From the NCBI GenBank assembly GCA_945890715.1, contig CAMDCX010000009.1:1-57033 (forward strand): a stretch of DNA of 57,033 nucleotides, given 5' to 3'. The translations under genes were made by a program, and so were the position numbers. Positions 9,404 through 16,413 of the stretch are shown here, one piece after another; the stretch's first letter is position 1, and each line of letters opens with the position of its first letter. The notes beneath the pieces were generated by a model that saw nothing but the letters and a program-made list of their open reading frames with translations, was not told the DNA's origin and ran no database searches. Source of the DNA: PVC group bacterium. Its GTDB lineage: Bacteria; Verrucomicrobiota; Kiritimatiellia; CAIKKV01; CAITUY01.

Positions 9404-9472
9404 ATTATGGCGCGATTTTATTAATTGCGCCATGAAAAACATTTACATGGCGCAATTAATGATATTGCGCCA
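9404..9472 (-). promoter_or_regulatory. fic promoter with two matching dyad operators
   Basis: Two inverted repeats share the consensus TGGCGCRAT-N7-ATTGCGCCA. The first (9407-9433, arms ATGGCGCGATT and AATTGCGCCAT) has one mismatch; the second (9448-9472) has perfect 9-bp arms. Their centres (9420 and 9460) are 40 bp apart, close to four helical turns, so both lie on the same face of the helix. A minus-strand CATAAT (9404-9409) overlaps the proximal dyad and lies 7 bases before the Fic ATG, so bound protein would block transcription. The likely ligand is the Fic protein's own winged HTH. Confidence 0.6.
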
Positions 9473-9569
9473 ATATTCGGAATATATTCCGTCAAAAACT
9501 GTCCCTAACAAGCTTTTCCCGACGCCATCCAAGTCAGAAGAGAGCGAACTTTGGCTAACGTTTACGCGA

Positions 9570-10520
9570 TCATCGCGTCTTCTCTTTCCCCAGACCATCC
9601 ATCAACGCAGACAAGCCCTCTTCCATGCTGAATTTCGGCTCGTAGCCAAGATCCTTTCTGATCCGGCTGATGTCCGCAACCGAATGCCGGATATCGCCAA
9701 TCCGCGCCTCCTTGAACCCGGGCTTCAAATCACTCCCGGAAATGCCCTTGAGGATTTCCCACAACTTCAACAAGGTAATCTGCCGCCCAGTCGCCACATT
9801 AAAGATCTCGCCCTTCCCCACCGAGTCCGTCTTCATCGCCAGCACGTTCGCCTGGACCACATCTTTCACGAACACAAAATCACGCGTCTGCCCGCCATCG
9901 CCAAAAATGGTCGGCGCCCGACCCTGCCGGATATCATCCGCAAAACGGGAAATCACCCCAGAATACATGGACTTACCATCCTGCCGGGGACCAAAGACGT
10001 TGAAATAGCGTAGCGACACAGTCTCCACCCCATAGAGGTGGCTATACAGTTTCATGTAATATTCCCCCGCCAATTTCCCGAGGGCGTAAGGCGATTCTGG
10101 CTCCGGCAACATCGTTTCCCGCTTGGGAAGCTCGGGATTATTGCCATAGACTGCCGCCGAGGTAGCCAGCACCACCCGCTTGACCCCGGCCTCCCGCGCC
10201 GCCTGCAGTACATTCAAGGTTCCGCGGATATTGATTGAGTCGTTATCCAGGGGGTGTTCAACCGAAACCGTCACGGAAACCAGTGCCGCCTCATGAAAGA
10301 CATGCTTCACGCCCTGCATAGCGCCCGCCAGGGCCGCAGGATCACAGATGTCCCCCTCCACGACTTCGATGGCCGATCCAAAGCCTTTCAGGTTCTCACG
10401 CTTTCCGCTTGAGAAATTATCAAGGATCCGAACCTCCACACCTTCGGCAACCAAGGCCTCCGCAATGTGCGATCCAATGAAACCCGCACCACCTGTTATC
10501 AACGTCTTACCCAAGTTCAT
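9570..10520 (-). CDS. NAD-dependent nucleotide-sugar epimerase (UDP-glucose 4-epimerase-like)
   Basis: 316 residues of the extended short-chain dehydrogenase family. The N-terminal NAD site TGGAGFIGSHIAEAL, the catalytic Ser/Tyr-x3-Lys (ATSAAVYG and SPYALGKLAGEYY) and the sugar-binding segment (VFGPRQ, then IFGDGGQTRDFVFVKD) are all present. The family interconverts UDP-glucose/UDP-galactose or the N-acetyl forms, or makes related sugars; the exact substrate cannot be read here. It follows a nucleotidyltransferase gene by 24 bases in the same direction, consistent with cell-surface glycan precursor synthesis. The stop lies within a 15-base perfect palindrome (ACGCGATGATCGCGT) without a T-run. 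Confidence 0.88.
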   Translation of the reverse strand: MNLGKTLITGGAGFIGSHIAEALVAEGVEVRILDNFSSGKRENLKGFGSAIEVVEGDICDPAALAGAMQGVKHVFHEAALVSVTVSVEHPLDNDSINIRGTLNVLQAAREAGVKRVVLATSAAVYGNNPELPKRETMLPEPESPYALGKLAGEYYMKLYSHLYGVETVSLRYFNVFGPRQDGKSMYSGVISRFADDIRQGRAPTIFGDGGQTRDFVFVKDVVQANVLAMKTDSVGKGEIFNVATGRQITLLKLWEILKGISGSDLKPGFKEARIGDIRHSVADISRIRKDLGYEPKFSMEEGLSALMDGLGKEKTR

Positions 10521-10544
10521 GGTTCACCTGCATTATTTTATGAA

Positions 10545-11450
10545 TCAGCCCCACAGTTTTTCAGGATAAACACCGTTTTCAACGAGGCGGCGCAATCCCT
10601 CCACCACCACGCTCTTATCCTGAGGATAGGTGACCCCAAACCAGTGTTCCGGAGTCGAGAGAACCTTCACCGAGGCCTTGCCCGCACCGACCAACCCATC
10701 CACCACCGTGGGCAGAAAAAACTCGGCCTTGGAGTTGGCTGCGTTTTTCTGAAGAAACAGGGGGAATTCACGCTGGAGATGCCCGAACAGGGAGGGAGTC
10801 AATCCCCACATGTTCATGGAAACCACCTCGTCGCCCGTCAGAGATACCCAGCCGCCCTGAGCCGCCGCATAACGGACACCCGTCACCGTTCTCTCGATGT
10901 TTGTCCGCTCCTGAACACGTTTCAGCAAGCCTCGTCCGTCCACCTCGCATACCCCGCGTGCCACATGGCCATGTTCGGAAAGCGTATTGCGAAGCGTAAA
11001 GCCCACCATGCTGTAGTTCCCGGAGTCAGGACTCACCCCTTTCAGGAACTGACCCAGCACCTCGTAGGAACGTCGGCCGTAGAAATCATCGGCATTGATG
11101 ACGGCGAAGGGAGATTTGACATGATTCCGACAAGCCATGACGGCGTGTCCCGTTCCCCATGGCTTGACACGATCAGCCGCCAAAGGAAACCCGGCAGGAA
11201 GGTCATTCAGATCCTGAAACACATAATCAACCGGAATGTGTTTTTCAAAGCGAGCCGCCACCAGGGAACGAAAATCCGCTTCAATATCACGCCGAATCAC
11301 ACAAACCACGCGATCAAACCCGGCACGAATGGCATCATACACGGAATACTCAATGACAATCGCCCCATGGGGTCCCACGGCCTCGATCTGCTTCAATCCC
11401 CCGTATCGACTTCCGATTCCCGCCGCTAAAACAACCAAGGTCATGCTCAT
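10545..11450 (-). CDS. nucleotidyltransferase family protein (sugar-1-phosphate type)
   Basis: 301 residues when started at the ATG with a good ribosome-binding site (AGAGGAG, 7 bases upstream); an in-frame start 23 codons earlier lacks support. The N-terminus VVLAAGIGSRYGGLKQ is the nucleotide-binding signature of sugar nucleotidyltransferases, followed by an INADDFYG metal-binding segment. It likely makes an NDP-sugar used by the epimerase downstream; the base and sugar are unknown. A TTGACA-type -35 box lies on the minus strand at 11498-11503, but its -10 box is weak. The gene sits next to a dispersed repeat region. Confidence 0.8.
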   Translation of the reverse strand: MSMTLVVLAAGIGSRYGGLKQIEAVGPHGAIVIEYSVYDAIRAGFDRVVCVIRRDIEADFRSLVAARFEKHIPVDYVFQDLNDLPAGFPLAADRVKPWGTGHAVMACRNHVKSPFAVINADDFYGRRSYEVLGQFLKGVSPDSGNYSMVGFTLRNTLSEHGHVARGVCEVDGRGLLKRVQERTNIERTVTGVRYAAAQGGWVSLTGDEVVSMNMWGLTPSLFGHLQREFPLFLQKNAANSKAEFFLPTVVDGLVGAGKASVKVLSTPEHWFGVTYPQDKSVVVEGLRRLVENGVYPEKLWG

Positions 11451-11528
11451 AAATACTCCTCTTTCACGCTCTTTACTCAAAATCGAGTCTAAGGCGCTGT
11501 CAAAAAACGACCTGCTCACATTCTTAAC

Positions 11529-11553
11529 GATTCACCACCCGCTTCGCTAGAGA
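11529..11553. repeat. 25-bp dispersed repeat, copy A
   Basis: This sequence (GATTCACCACCC then GCTTCGCTAGAGA) is identical to 16194-16218, where it forms the left end of a larger inverted-repeat element. Here it stands alone in the gap upstream of the nucleotidyltransferase, so it may be a solo end left by excision or a separate insertion. Confidence 0.7.
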
Positions 11554-11623
11554 AAACGGAGGGGGCGGGAGAGAAGAAAATCGCGAAACATTTTCTTCGT
11601 GTTCTGTTCAAATTCTTCTCCTC

Positions 11624-11668
11624 ATCTGAATCGATTCAGATTGAGAACAAACAACCTGTCACCATAGC
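11624..11668. repeat. dispersed repeat with 18-bp palindrome, short copy 1
   Basis: Begins with the perfect palindrome ATCTGAATCGATTCAGAT (11624-11641), then jumps directly to the TGAGAACAAACAACCTGTC-ACCATAG tail. The two full copies (13461-13592, 15765-15896) carry about 87 more bases in between, bounded by CAGAT on both sides. This copy therefore looks like a deletion between those CAGAT repeats. It lies just past the 3' end of the AAA ATPase gene. Confidence 0.75.
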
Positions 11669-11698
11669 CCCCTCGCCGGAACATACCCTTTATATTTG

Positions 11699-13087
11699 CT
11701 AGCACCTGTCTGGGACCAGCCTCAAAACGTCCGAACTAAGACGTCGAGCCTGCCCCATCATGTAAAAAGGAAGGGACAACAAGCGAAACGATTTGGCCTT
11801 TTCGCCACTTTGAGCGGCCTGTGTATCCAGCAGGGAGGGGACATCGGCATTGAACCGCAATCCGAAACTGCGATTTTTTTCGTCCAGGAAAAGGTGAAGC
11901 GACTTCAGCCTTCCGGTGGCGCCAGCCTTGACTTCAACGGGGATGACGTGCGGGCCGACGGCGATCAGGTAATCCACTTCCGCGCTGGAATTCGGCCTAT
12001 CCCGCATCCAGCAGTGCAACGTTGGATCTTCATAGAAGTCACCAGACATGAGCAGATGCTGGCCGACAAGTTGCTCGCAGACGGCGCCATTATTGACCAA
12101 AAGCAAATCGCCAGCTTGCTCGATATCAGGCACGCGGAGTCCGCAGGAACGGCACAGTAGCCCGACATCCAGGAACAGCACCTTGAATGTGCGGTCATCC
12201 GCCTCGGCGCCAAGGGGAACTCCATTCCCGTGACAGTGCCTGACTTGATGCGTCACGCGGGCCAGACAAAGGAGGTGAAGCGCCACGCCCAGTTCGCGGG
12301 CGCGCTCTTCCCGGTCGACATGGCTAAACATGAACTTACGGCCTACAAGCCGTGGAATGGCTGTGAATATTTTCTCAATCCGGCGGTGTTGCGCCTTTGT
12401 GGAATACTTGGAGAAATCGTCACGATAGGTTGACAAAATGCTTTGTTGGCTCTGTTCACAGTCCCGATAAGAGCCTTTCTGCGCGAACACCGCCACGGCT
12501 TCCGGCATTCCGCCCACGACACAGTACTGCCGAACAAGACTCATGAGTTCCTGATGCAATCCTTGCGGAACGTTCGCTCCCACCGCATAGCTCTTCAGCC
12601 AGTGCTGGAGCTTCTCGCGTCCGCAAGCCAACAGAAATTCCTCAAAAGTCATGGGGCCAAGATGCATGTACTCGATCCGTCCGACCGGCATGGAGAACGA
12701 GTGTTCCTGAAGCACGAATTCCAGCAATGACCCCGCCGCAATGATGTGCAGGCCCGGCAACTCCTCATGAAAATATCGCAGGGTGGCAAAGACCTCCGGG
12801 GCTGCCTGGATTTCATCGAGAAAAAGGAGCGTCTTCCCCGGCTCAATGGGTGCATTAAACCTGGCCTCCAGCAAAGGCAGGATTTTGGAAGGTGATTTGG
12901 ACGCAAAATAGGAGGCCACATCCGGCATCCGTTCGAAGTTGATTTCCATCAGATTATCAAACAAGTCATGGGCCGCCAAACGCACGAGAAATGACTTGCC
13001 GACCTGCCTGGCACCACGAATGACCAAAGGCTTGCGAGTCGTCCTGTCCTTCCATTCCCTGATATAATCCAAAGCCATTCGACGCAT
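11699..13087 (-). CDS. AAA-family ATPase with DUF4143 domain
   Basis: 462 residues. Walker A GARQVGKS (25-32), Walker B LLFLDEIQ (87-94) and the AAGSLLEF sensor segment define the AAA_14 ATPase; the C-terminal half is the nuclease-like DUF4143 region (AVGPHVIPVEVKAGATGRL near the end recalls a restriction-endonuclease-like E-x-K core). These proteins are common, often horizontally acquired, and have no settled function; many lie in accessory or defence regions. The start is supported by GAGGTG 5 bases upstream. It is flanked by a dispersed repeat at its 3' end and by a dyad-rich AT promoter region. Confidence 0.85.
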   Translation of the reverse strand: MRRMALDYIREWKDRTTRKPLVIRGARQVGKSFLVRLAAHDLFDNLMEINFERMPDVASYFASKSPSKILPLLEARFNAPIEPGKTLLFLDEIQAAPEVFATLRYFHEELPGLHIIAAGSLLEFVLQEHSFSMPVGRIEYMHLGPMTFEEFLLACGREKLQHWLKSYAVGANVPQGLHQELMSLVRQYCVVGGMPEAVAVFAQKGSYRDCEQSQQSILSTYRDDFSKYSTKAQHRRIEKIFTAIPRLVGRKFMFSHVDREERARELGVALHLLCLARVTHQVRHCHGNGVPLGAEADDRTFKVLFLDVGLLCRSCGLRVPDIEQAGDLLLVNNGAVCEQLVGQHLLMSGDFYEDPTLHCWMRDRPNSSAEVDYLIAVGPHVIPVEVKAGATGRLKSLHLFLDEKNRSFGLRFNADVPSLLDTQAAQSGEKAKSFRLLSLPFYMMGQARRLSSDVLRLVPDRC

Positions 13088-13110
13088 AGAATCACCTCAT
13101 TAGAAGTAAT

Positions 13111-13162
13111 ATTGCATCAATAAATATCCATTCATTGGATATAAAGCAAGGTTATTATAACC
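13111..13162 (-). promoter_or_regulatory. AT-rich promoter region of the AAA/DUF4143 gene
   Basis: Contains a dyad with perfect 7-bp arms ATATCCA/TGGATAT (13124-13142) and a 13-base palindrome GGTTATTATAACC (13150-13162). A minus-strand TTGCTT, 17-base gap, TATTTA arrangement is possible across it. Its low GC against coding neighbours and its position 24-75 bases before the start support a regulatory role. Confidence 0.45.
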
Positions 13163-13460
13163 AATATTCCTGAAATAATCTGGACATCCGGCACTGTTTT
13201 CGTCCGCATGGAGGGTGGATGCTTGCCATGCCGTAGCCCAAAGTCGAAGGCTGGTCCTCAGCCGCCGCGCGCATACCGCCAGTGTATCGCAGGTGGGACC
13301 ATTCGGGACAGGAAGACTGTGTTTCCCCATCATCAAACACCTGCTGCCCCCATCATGCAGTAGTTGTTGGTTCTTCGTTTCTGGTTCAGGTGCGTCAGGG
13401 GTGGTTTCTTGCGGATCGGAAGGTGCCTGTCCGACAGGGTCTAACACCACGGTTTCTGGC
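13163..13460. other. no supported gene; open frame of doubtful coding status
   Basis: A minus-strand frame begins at an ATG (13462) that overlaps the end of the 18-bp palindrome and runs to 13100 (121 codons; MPETVVLDPVGQAP..., rich in Pro, Thr and Glu at first). I do not recognise it. Its last third passes through the AT-rich promoter dyads of the next gene, which argues against it being a full gene. It may be the start of a lost gene whose promoter side was the repeat, just as LacI is at copy 3. Confidence 0.25.
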
Positions 13461-13592
13461 ATCTGAATCGATTCAGATCGCAATTTTGGATCGATTGGTC
13501 AAGGGAAATCCGGGCTGCACCAGTATCCGGGTATTGGCGCCCAGTTATCGGACAACAGATGAGAACAAACAACCTGTCACCATAGGCCCGCG
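13461..13592. repeat. 132-bp dispersed repeat, copy 2 (left flank of abiE)
   Basis: Starts with the 18-bp palindrome ATCTGAATCGATTCAGAT (13461-13478) and ends at ATAGGCCCGCG. It aligns without gaps to 15765-15896, with only about six differences. Together the two copies bracket the AbiE operon as direct repeats. Confidence 0.85.
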
Positions 13593-13615
13593 ACTTCCGC
13601 GTTGATCTCAACATT

Positions 13616-13658
13616 TTATTTGCAATTAGAACCGTTTAATGGTTCTATTCGCAAATAA
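13616..13658 (+). promoter_or_regulatory. abiE promoter and four-block dyad operator
   Basis: A 43-bp symmetric site: TTATTTGC, 4 bases, AGAACC, 7 bases, GGTTCT, 4 bases, GCAAATAA, centred on 13637, with all four blocks matching perfectly. A possible promoter (TTGCAA at 13620-13625, 17-base gap, TTCTAT at 13643-13648) is embedded in it. The best start codon (13660) lies only 11 bases past the -10 box, with no Shine-Dalgarno sequence. AbiEi proteins are known to repress their operon by binding inverted repeats upstream, which fits. Confidence 0.65.
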
Positions 13659-13659
13659 T

Positions 13660-14475
13660 ATGAATACCAATAAAGTCAAAAAATGCCGTCATCATGGTGT
13701 TGCCGCAGGATTCATTGAAGCGACTCTTGAAACGGGTATGATTGCCTTCGATGTCACTGAACTACTTGATAAAACAGGGCTATCCAGCATTGCAGCAAAG
13801 AGCCAATTGCAGCGCTTGCGTGGCCGCGTAGTTCGCGTTTCGCGCCATCAGGCCTTTTTCCTGATCGTTGAGTCACAGCATCGCCCCATGGGCGCCCCAC
13901 CTGTGGAGTGGTGGCTTGACGCCTATTTTCGCTGGTTGGGACACCCCTATTATCTCGCCCTTCAGTCGGCTGCGGAACTCCACAATTCGGCGCCGCAAGC
14001 GATCCTTGTTAAACAGGTCATGACCGACTCTCCGCGACGAGACCTCTCCATCGGCCGCATTCATATCCAATTCTTCGTCAAACGTCATTTAGAACGAACG
14101 CCCGTGCAACAACCCCGCAATGCCTACGCTCCTCTCAAGGTCAGCACCCCGGAAGCGACCGCCTTGGATATGGTTCGCTACGCATCGCGAATTGGAGGCA
14201 TGGAACGCGTCGCTGAAACACTAAGACCCCTGTTGCCATTATTTCGTGCCGCTGAATTGAAAAGAGCGCTGGAGGCAGAAGGCGAAACGGCGGTTGCCCA
14301 ACGCCTTGGATATCTCATCGATAACGCAGATCATAGTAAACTGGCAGACCTTGTGCACCAATGGCTCCCCTCCGGAATGGTTAGGGTTCCGATTGAATCG
14401 TCGAAGCAGACTTTGGTTGAAACGGCCCGATCCAAACGCTGGAGGGTTCTTGTGCCCGAACGGGAGGAGGCATGA
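13660..14475 (+). CDS. abiEi: AbiEi-family antitoxin (type IV toxin-antitoxin)
   Basis: 271 residues from the ATG placed just outside the operator; an ATG 21 bases earlier lies inside the dyad and is less likely. An N-terminal winged-helix (about 10-60; FDVTELLDKTGLS and IAAKSQLQRLRGRVVRVSR) precedes the AbiEi antitoxin region (YYLALQSAAELH, QVMTDSPRRDLSIGRI, STPEATALDMVRY). In the family the protein counteracts the nucleotidyltransferase toxin without direct binding and represses transcription of the operon. The stop overlaps the abiEii start (ATGATGA), so the pair is translationally coupled. It lies between two copies of a 132-bp direct repeat, suggesting acquisition as a module. Confidence 0.87.
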   Translation: MNTNKVKKCRHHGVAAGFIEATLETGMIAFDVTELLDKTGLSSIAAKSQLQRLRGRVVRVSRHQAFFLIVESQHRPMGAPPVEWWLDAYFRWLGHPYYLALQSAAELHNSAPQAILVKQVMTDSPRRDLSIGRIHIQFFVKRHLERTPVQQPRNAYAPLKVSTPEATALDMVRYASRIGGMERVAETLRPLLPLFRAAELKRALEAEGETAVAQRLGYLIDNADHSKLADLVHQWLPSGMVRVPIESSKQTLVETARSKRWRVLVPEREEA

Positions 14476-15320
14476 TGATCTCCCTCACTCAACAGGATAT
14501 TCTGGCCCATCAAATGGTCGTTCCCTGGCCAAGTCTTCGCCACGTTGAGCAAGATCTCCTCCTGTGCCGGGCAATGGTGGCACTATTCAGCGACGAATTT
14601 CTGGGCACCCAGATTGCCATGCGCGGCGGAACCTTGCTGCACAAGGTCTATCTTGCGCCAGCCGCCCGCTACAGCGAGGACATAGATCTTGTTGTCATTG
14701 GCAACAGGCCCGAAGATCATGTGCGAAAAGCATTACGCCGGGTACTGGTTGACGTCCTGGGCACACCGAAAGTATCCGCTTGGGACGCCATCGCCCTGGC
14801 AATTCGTAACACAGCAAAACCGTCTCGAATATTGAGAATGACGTACCTTGTTCCTTCCGTGAGCACACCCGGGGCATCGCTGGAGATTGCCGTGGAAGCC
14901 AATGTGACCGAGCGCACCCCCCATCAGCCAGTCATGCGGATTCCTTTCGAAATCCCCTTCCGGGGCGAACCGATGAAAACCACAATCAACGGTTATGACA
15001 TCCACGAGATGCTGGGAACCAAGATGCGCGCACTTTTTCAACGGCGGCGGGGACGGGATCTTTTTGATCTTTACCATGCACTCACGTTTGCGCGACCGCC
15101 CGTGGATCCTGATGCTATTGTCAGGTCGTTTCTTCACTATCTTAAGCAGGAAAACTCCACGGCAGGCCGGAGAGAATTCATATCCATCCTCGATGCCCAC
15201 CTGACGGATGCCGGCTTCCTCTCTGATATGAACCATCTCCTGCGAAGGGGAATCGTCTATGATCCCCAAATAGCCGCAAGTTATATCCGATCAAACCTAC
15301 TTAGCCGACTTCCGGATTGA
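14472..15320 (+). CDS. abiEii: AbiEii/AbiGii-type nucleotidyltransferase toxin
   Basis: 282 residues of the DUF1814 nucleotidyltransferase family. The core is visible: RGGTLLHKVYL, then the metal-binding RYSEDIDLVV (a D-x-D pair), and the later RRRGRDLFDLYHAL helix with the conserved K/R-x-R-D-x-D/H-like block. Family members transfer nucleotides to tRNA acceptor ends and block growth; in lactococci AbiE gives abortive phage resistance. All key acidic residues are present, so the toxin looks intact. It overlaps the antitoxin gene by 4 bases. Downstream lies only the LacI remnant. Confidence 0.87.
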   Translation: MMISLTQQDILAHQMVVPWPSLRHVEQDLLLCRAMVALFSDEFLGTQIAMRGGTLLHKVYLAPAARYSEDIDLVVIGNRPEDHVRKALRRVLVDVLGTPKVSAWDAIALAIRNTAKPSRILRMTYLVPSVSTPGASLEIAVEANVTERTPHQPVMRIPFEIPFRGEPMKTTINGYDIHEMLGTKMRALFQRRRGRDLFDLYHALTFARPPVDPDAIVRSFLHYLKQENSTAGRREFISILDAHLTDAGFLSDMNHLLRRGIVYDPQIAASYIRSNLLSRLPD

Positions 15321-15408
15321 TCGGATCCCGAGGAACGCCAGGAAGAATCAAGGGACGGAAGCACGGCAAGACAGGGGTTTCTTCGAGAATGAAGTTCCAC
15401 GACTCCAA

Positions 15409-15766
15409 TTATCGGGCAAACTCCTCAGCGCCGGGCGGGTAACAGACGGCCGTGGGGCTGCACTCGGCGGGCACTCCTACGCCGGCTTTGCCGACCATGA
15501 CGACGGGGCAGCTGATGCCTGGCAGGGGCAGAGCCCGCGCGGGAAAGAGTGCCACCGCACCGACACCATACCGCGCCAGGTCGGTGATCCGGGTGGCGGC
15601 CCCCGCAGGATCGGCCGGGAGACAGGCAACGAGGAGTCGGAGTCCCACCTGCGTAAGCGCGGGCTCCATCGCGGCGATGAACGGCCGATACAGTCGCCGT
15701 AGATACCCCGGCGGCAGCAGCGACATCTCGCTGCCTCGCCCCGGCCTTTATTCGTTTTCTAGCCAT
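15409..15766 (-). pseudogene. LacI-family regulator remnant, internally deleted and frameshifted
   Basis: The frame from 15766 gives a LacI DNA-binding helix (RQRDVAAAAGVSTATVS), then turns to nonsense. A second frame from about 15715 gives the start of a LacI ligand-binding domain (LYRPFIAAMEPALTQVGLR, LLVACLPADP, GVGAVALFPA, PVVMVGK) and stops at 15409, after only about 100 of the usual 270 residues. The junction falls where the helix should continue into the hinge, so about 40 codons are missing and the frame has changed. The ATG overlaps the 18-bp palindrome of repeat copy 3, which would be a natural auto-operator for a LacI protein. The 3' part is lost as well. Non-functional. Confidence 0.75.
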
Positions 15767-15896
15767 CTGAATCGATTCAGATCACAATTTTGGATCGATT
15801 GGTCAATGAAAATCCAGGCTGCACCAGTATCCGGGTATTGGCACCCAGTTATCGGACAACAGATGAGAACAAACAACCTGTCACCATAGGCCCGCG
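15765..15896. repeat. 132-bp dispersed repeat, copy 3 (right flank of abiE)
   Basis: Same length and ends as copy 2, with the palindrome ATCTGAATCGATTCAGAT at 15765-15782. The left edge contains the start codon of the LacI remnant (minus strand); the right edge is exactly where the MFS transporter remnant loses its frame. A plus-strand open frame of 27 codons runs inside it, but the corresponding ATG is absent from copy 2, so coding is unlikely. Confidence 0.85.
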
Positions 15897-16092
15897 GCAA
15901 AAAGCGTGGAAATCACACTTCCGAGCAGCACGGCGGCCACAATAAAGGAGAGCTGCCCTGCGTTCAGCCCTGAAGTTGCCTCCATATAGGGCAACGCACC
16001 GGCAATAATTCCGACATCAATCCCGTAGAGCAGTCCACCGAGCCCTGCCACAAGGAGCAACATCCGATTGTAACCTTTTTTTCTTCTCTCAT
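15897..16092 (-). pseudogene. N-terminal remnant of an MFS sugar transporter
   Basis: The minus strand reads RMLLLVAGLGGLLYGID, VGIIAGALPYMEATSGL and LSFIVAAVLLGSVISTLFA, the first two membrane helices of a sugar porter of the major facilitator family. The protein ends at a stop inside repeat copy 3, where intact members continue with the G-x-x-x-D-R-x-G-R-R loop. The likely ATG (16092, preceded by AAAGGA) is out of frame by one base: a run of seven A's follows it, and eight would restore the frame. Thus it is broken at both ends. It probably belonged with the LacI gene to a lost sugar-use locus. Confidence 0.7.
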
Positions 16093-16191
16093 AGCAGCGT
16101 CCTTTCTTTCCCACCTGATGCACAAATTCACTAACGTATAATCTTATCGGGCATCCCAATGCTTGGCGTAACAAAAACCTGTCGCGTAAAA

Positions 16192-16383
16192 AGATTCACC
16201 ACCCGCTTCGCTAGAGACACAAAGACACAGAGAAAGAGGAGGAAATTCCACAATCTTGATCTCCTCCCCCTCCTTGTATTCCTTCAAGAAACCGTGGCGT
16301 TTATTTTGGCCACGGTATTTCCGTGGACGAAATAAACGCCACATTTGTATTCTCGGTGTCTCGGTGTCTCGGTGGTAAATCTT
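16192..16383. mobile_element. inverted-repeat element with long central hairpin (MITE-like)
   Basis: The ends are related inverted sequences: AAGATTCACCAC (16192-16203) against the complement of GTGGTAAATCTT (16372-16383), 11 of 12 matching, each followed inward by GAGACAC-type repeats; the left arm has 11 extra bases (CCGCTTCGCTA). In the middle lies a hairpin (16294-16342) with 13-bp perfect arms GTGGCGTTTATTT/AAATAAACGCCAC and an inner CCACGG/CCGTGG stem. No credible gene is inside. The CACAGAGACACAGAG-type motif is familiar from intergenic repeats of several phyla. Mobility is inference. Confidence 0.5.
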
Positions 16384-16413
16384 CATTTGAGTTGGTTTTT
16401 AGAGGCGCTGTAC

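Noticed and set aside
10467-11429. 320-codon plus-strand frame opposite the nucleotidyltransferase
   Set aside because: Antisense to a gene with clear nucleotidyltransferase motifs and a good ribosome-binding site.
15804-15890. 27-codon peptide encoded in repeat copy 3
   Set aside because: The start codon is absent in copy 2 and no ribosome-binding site precedes it.
13461-15896. Integron-like attC sites at the 132-bp repeats
   Set aside because: The repeats lack paired GTTRRRY/RYYYAAC core sites at their ends and do not fold end to end; no integrase is present.
16144-16386. 80-codon minus-strand frame (MKIYHRDTETPRI...)
   Set aside because: It is the translation of the inverted-repeat element; such frames recur wherever this repeat occurs.
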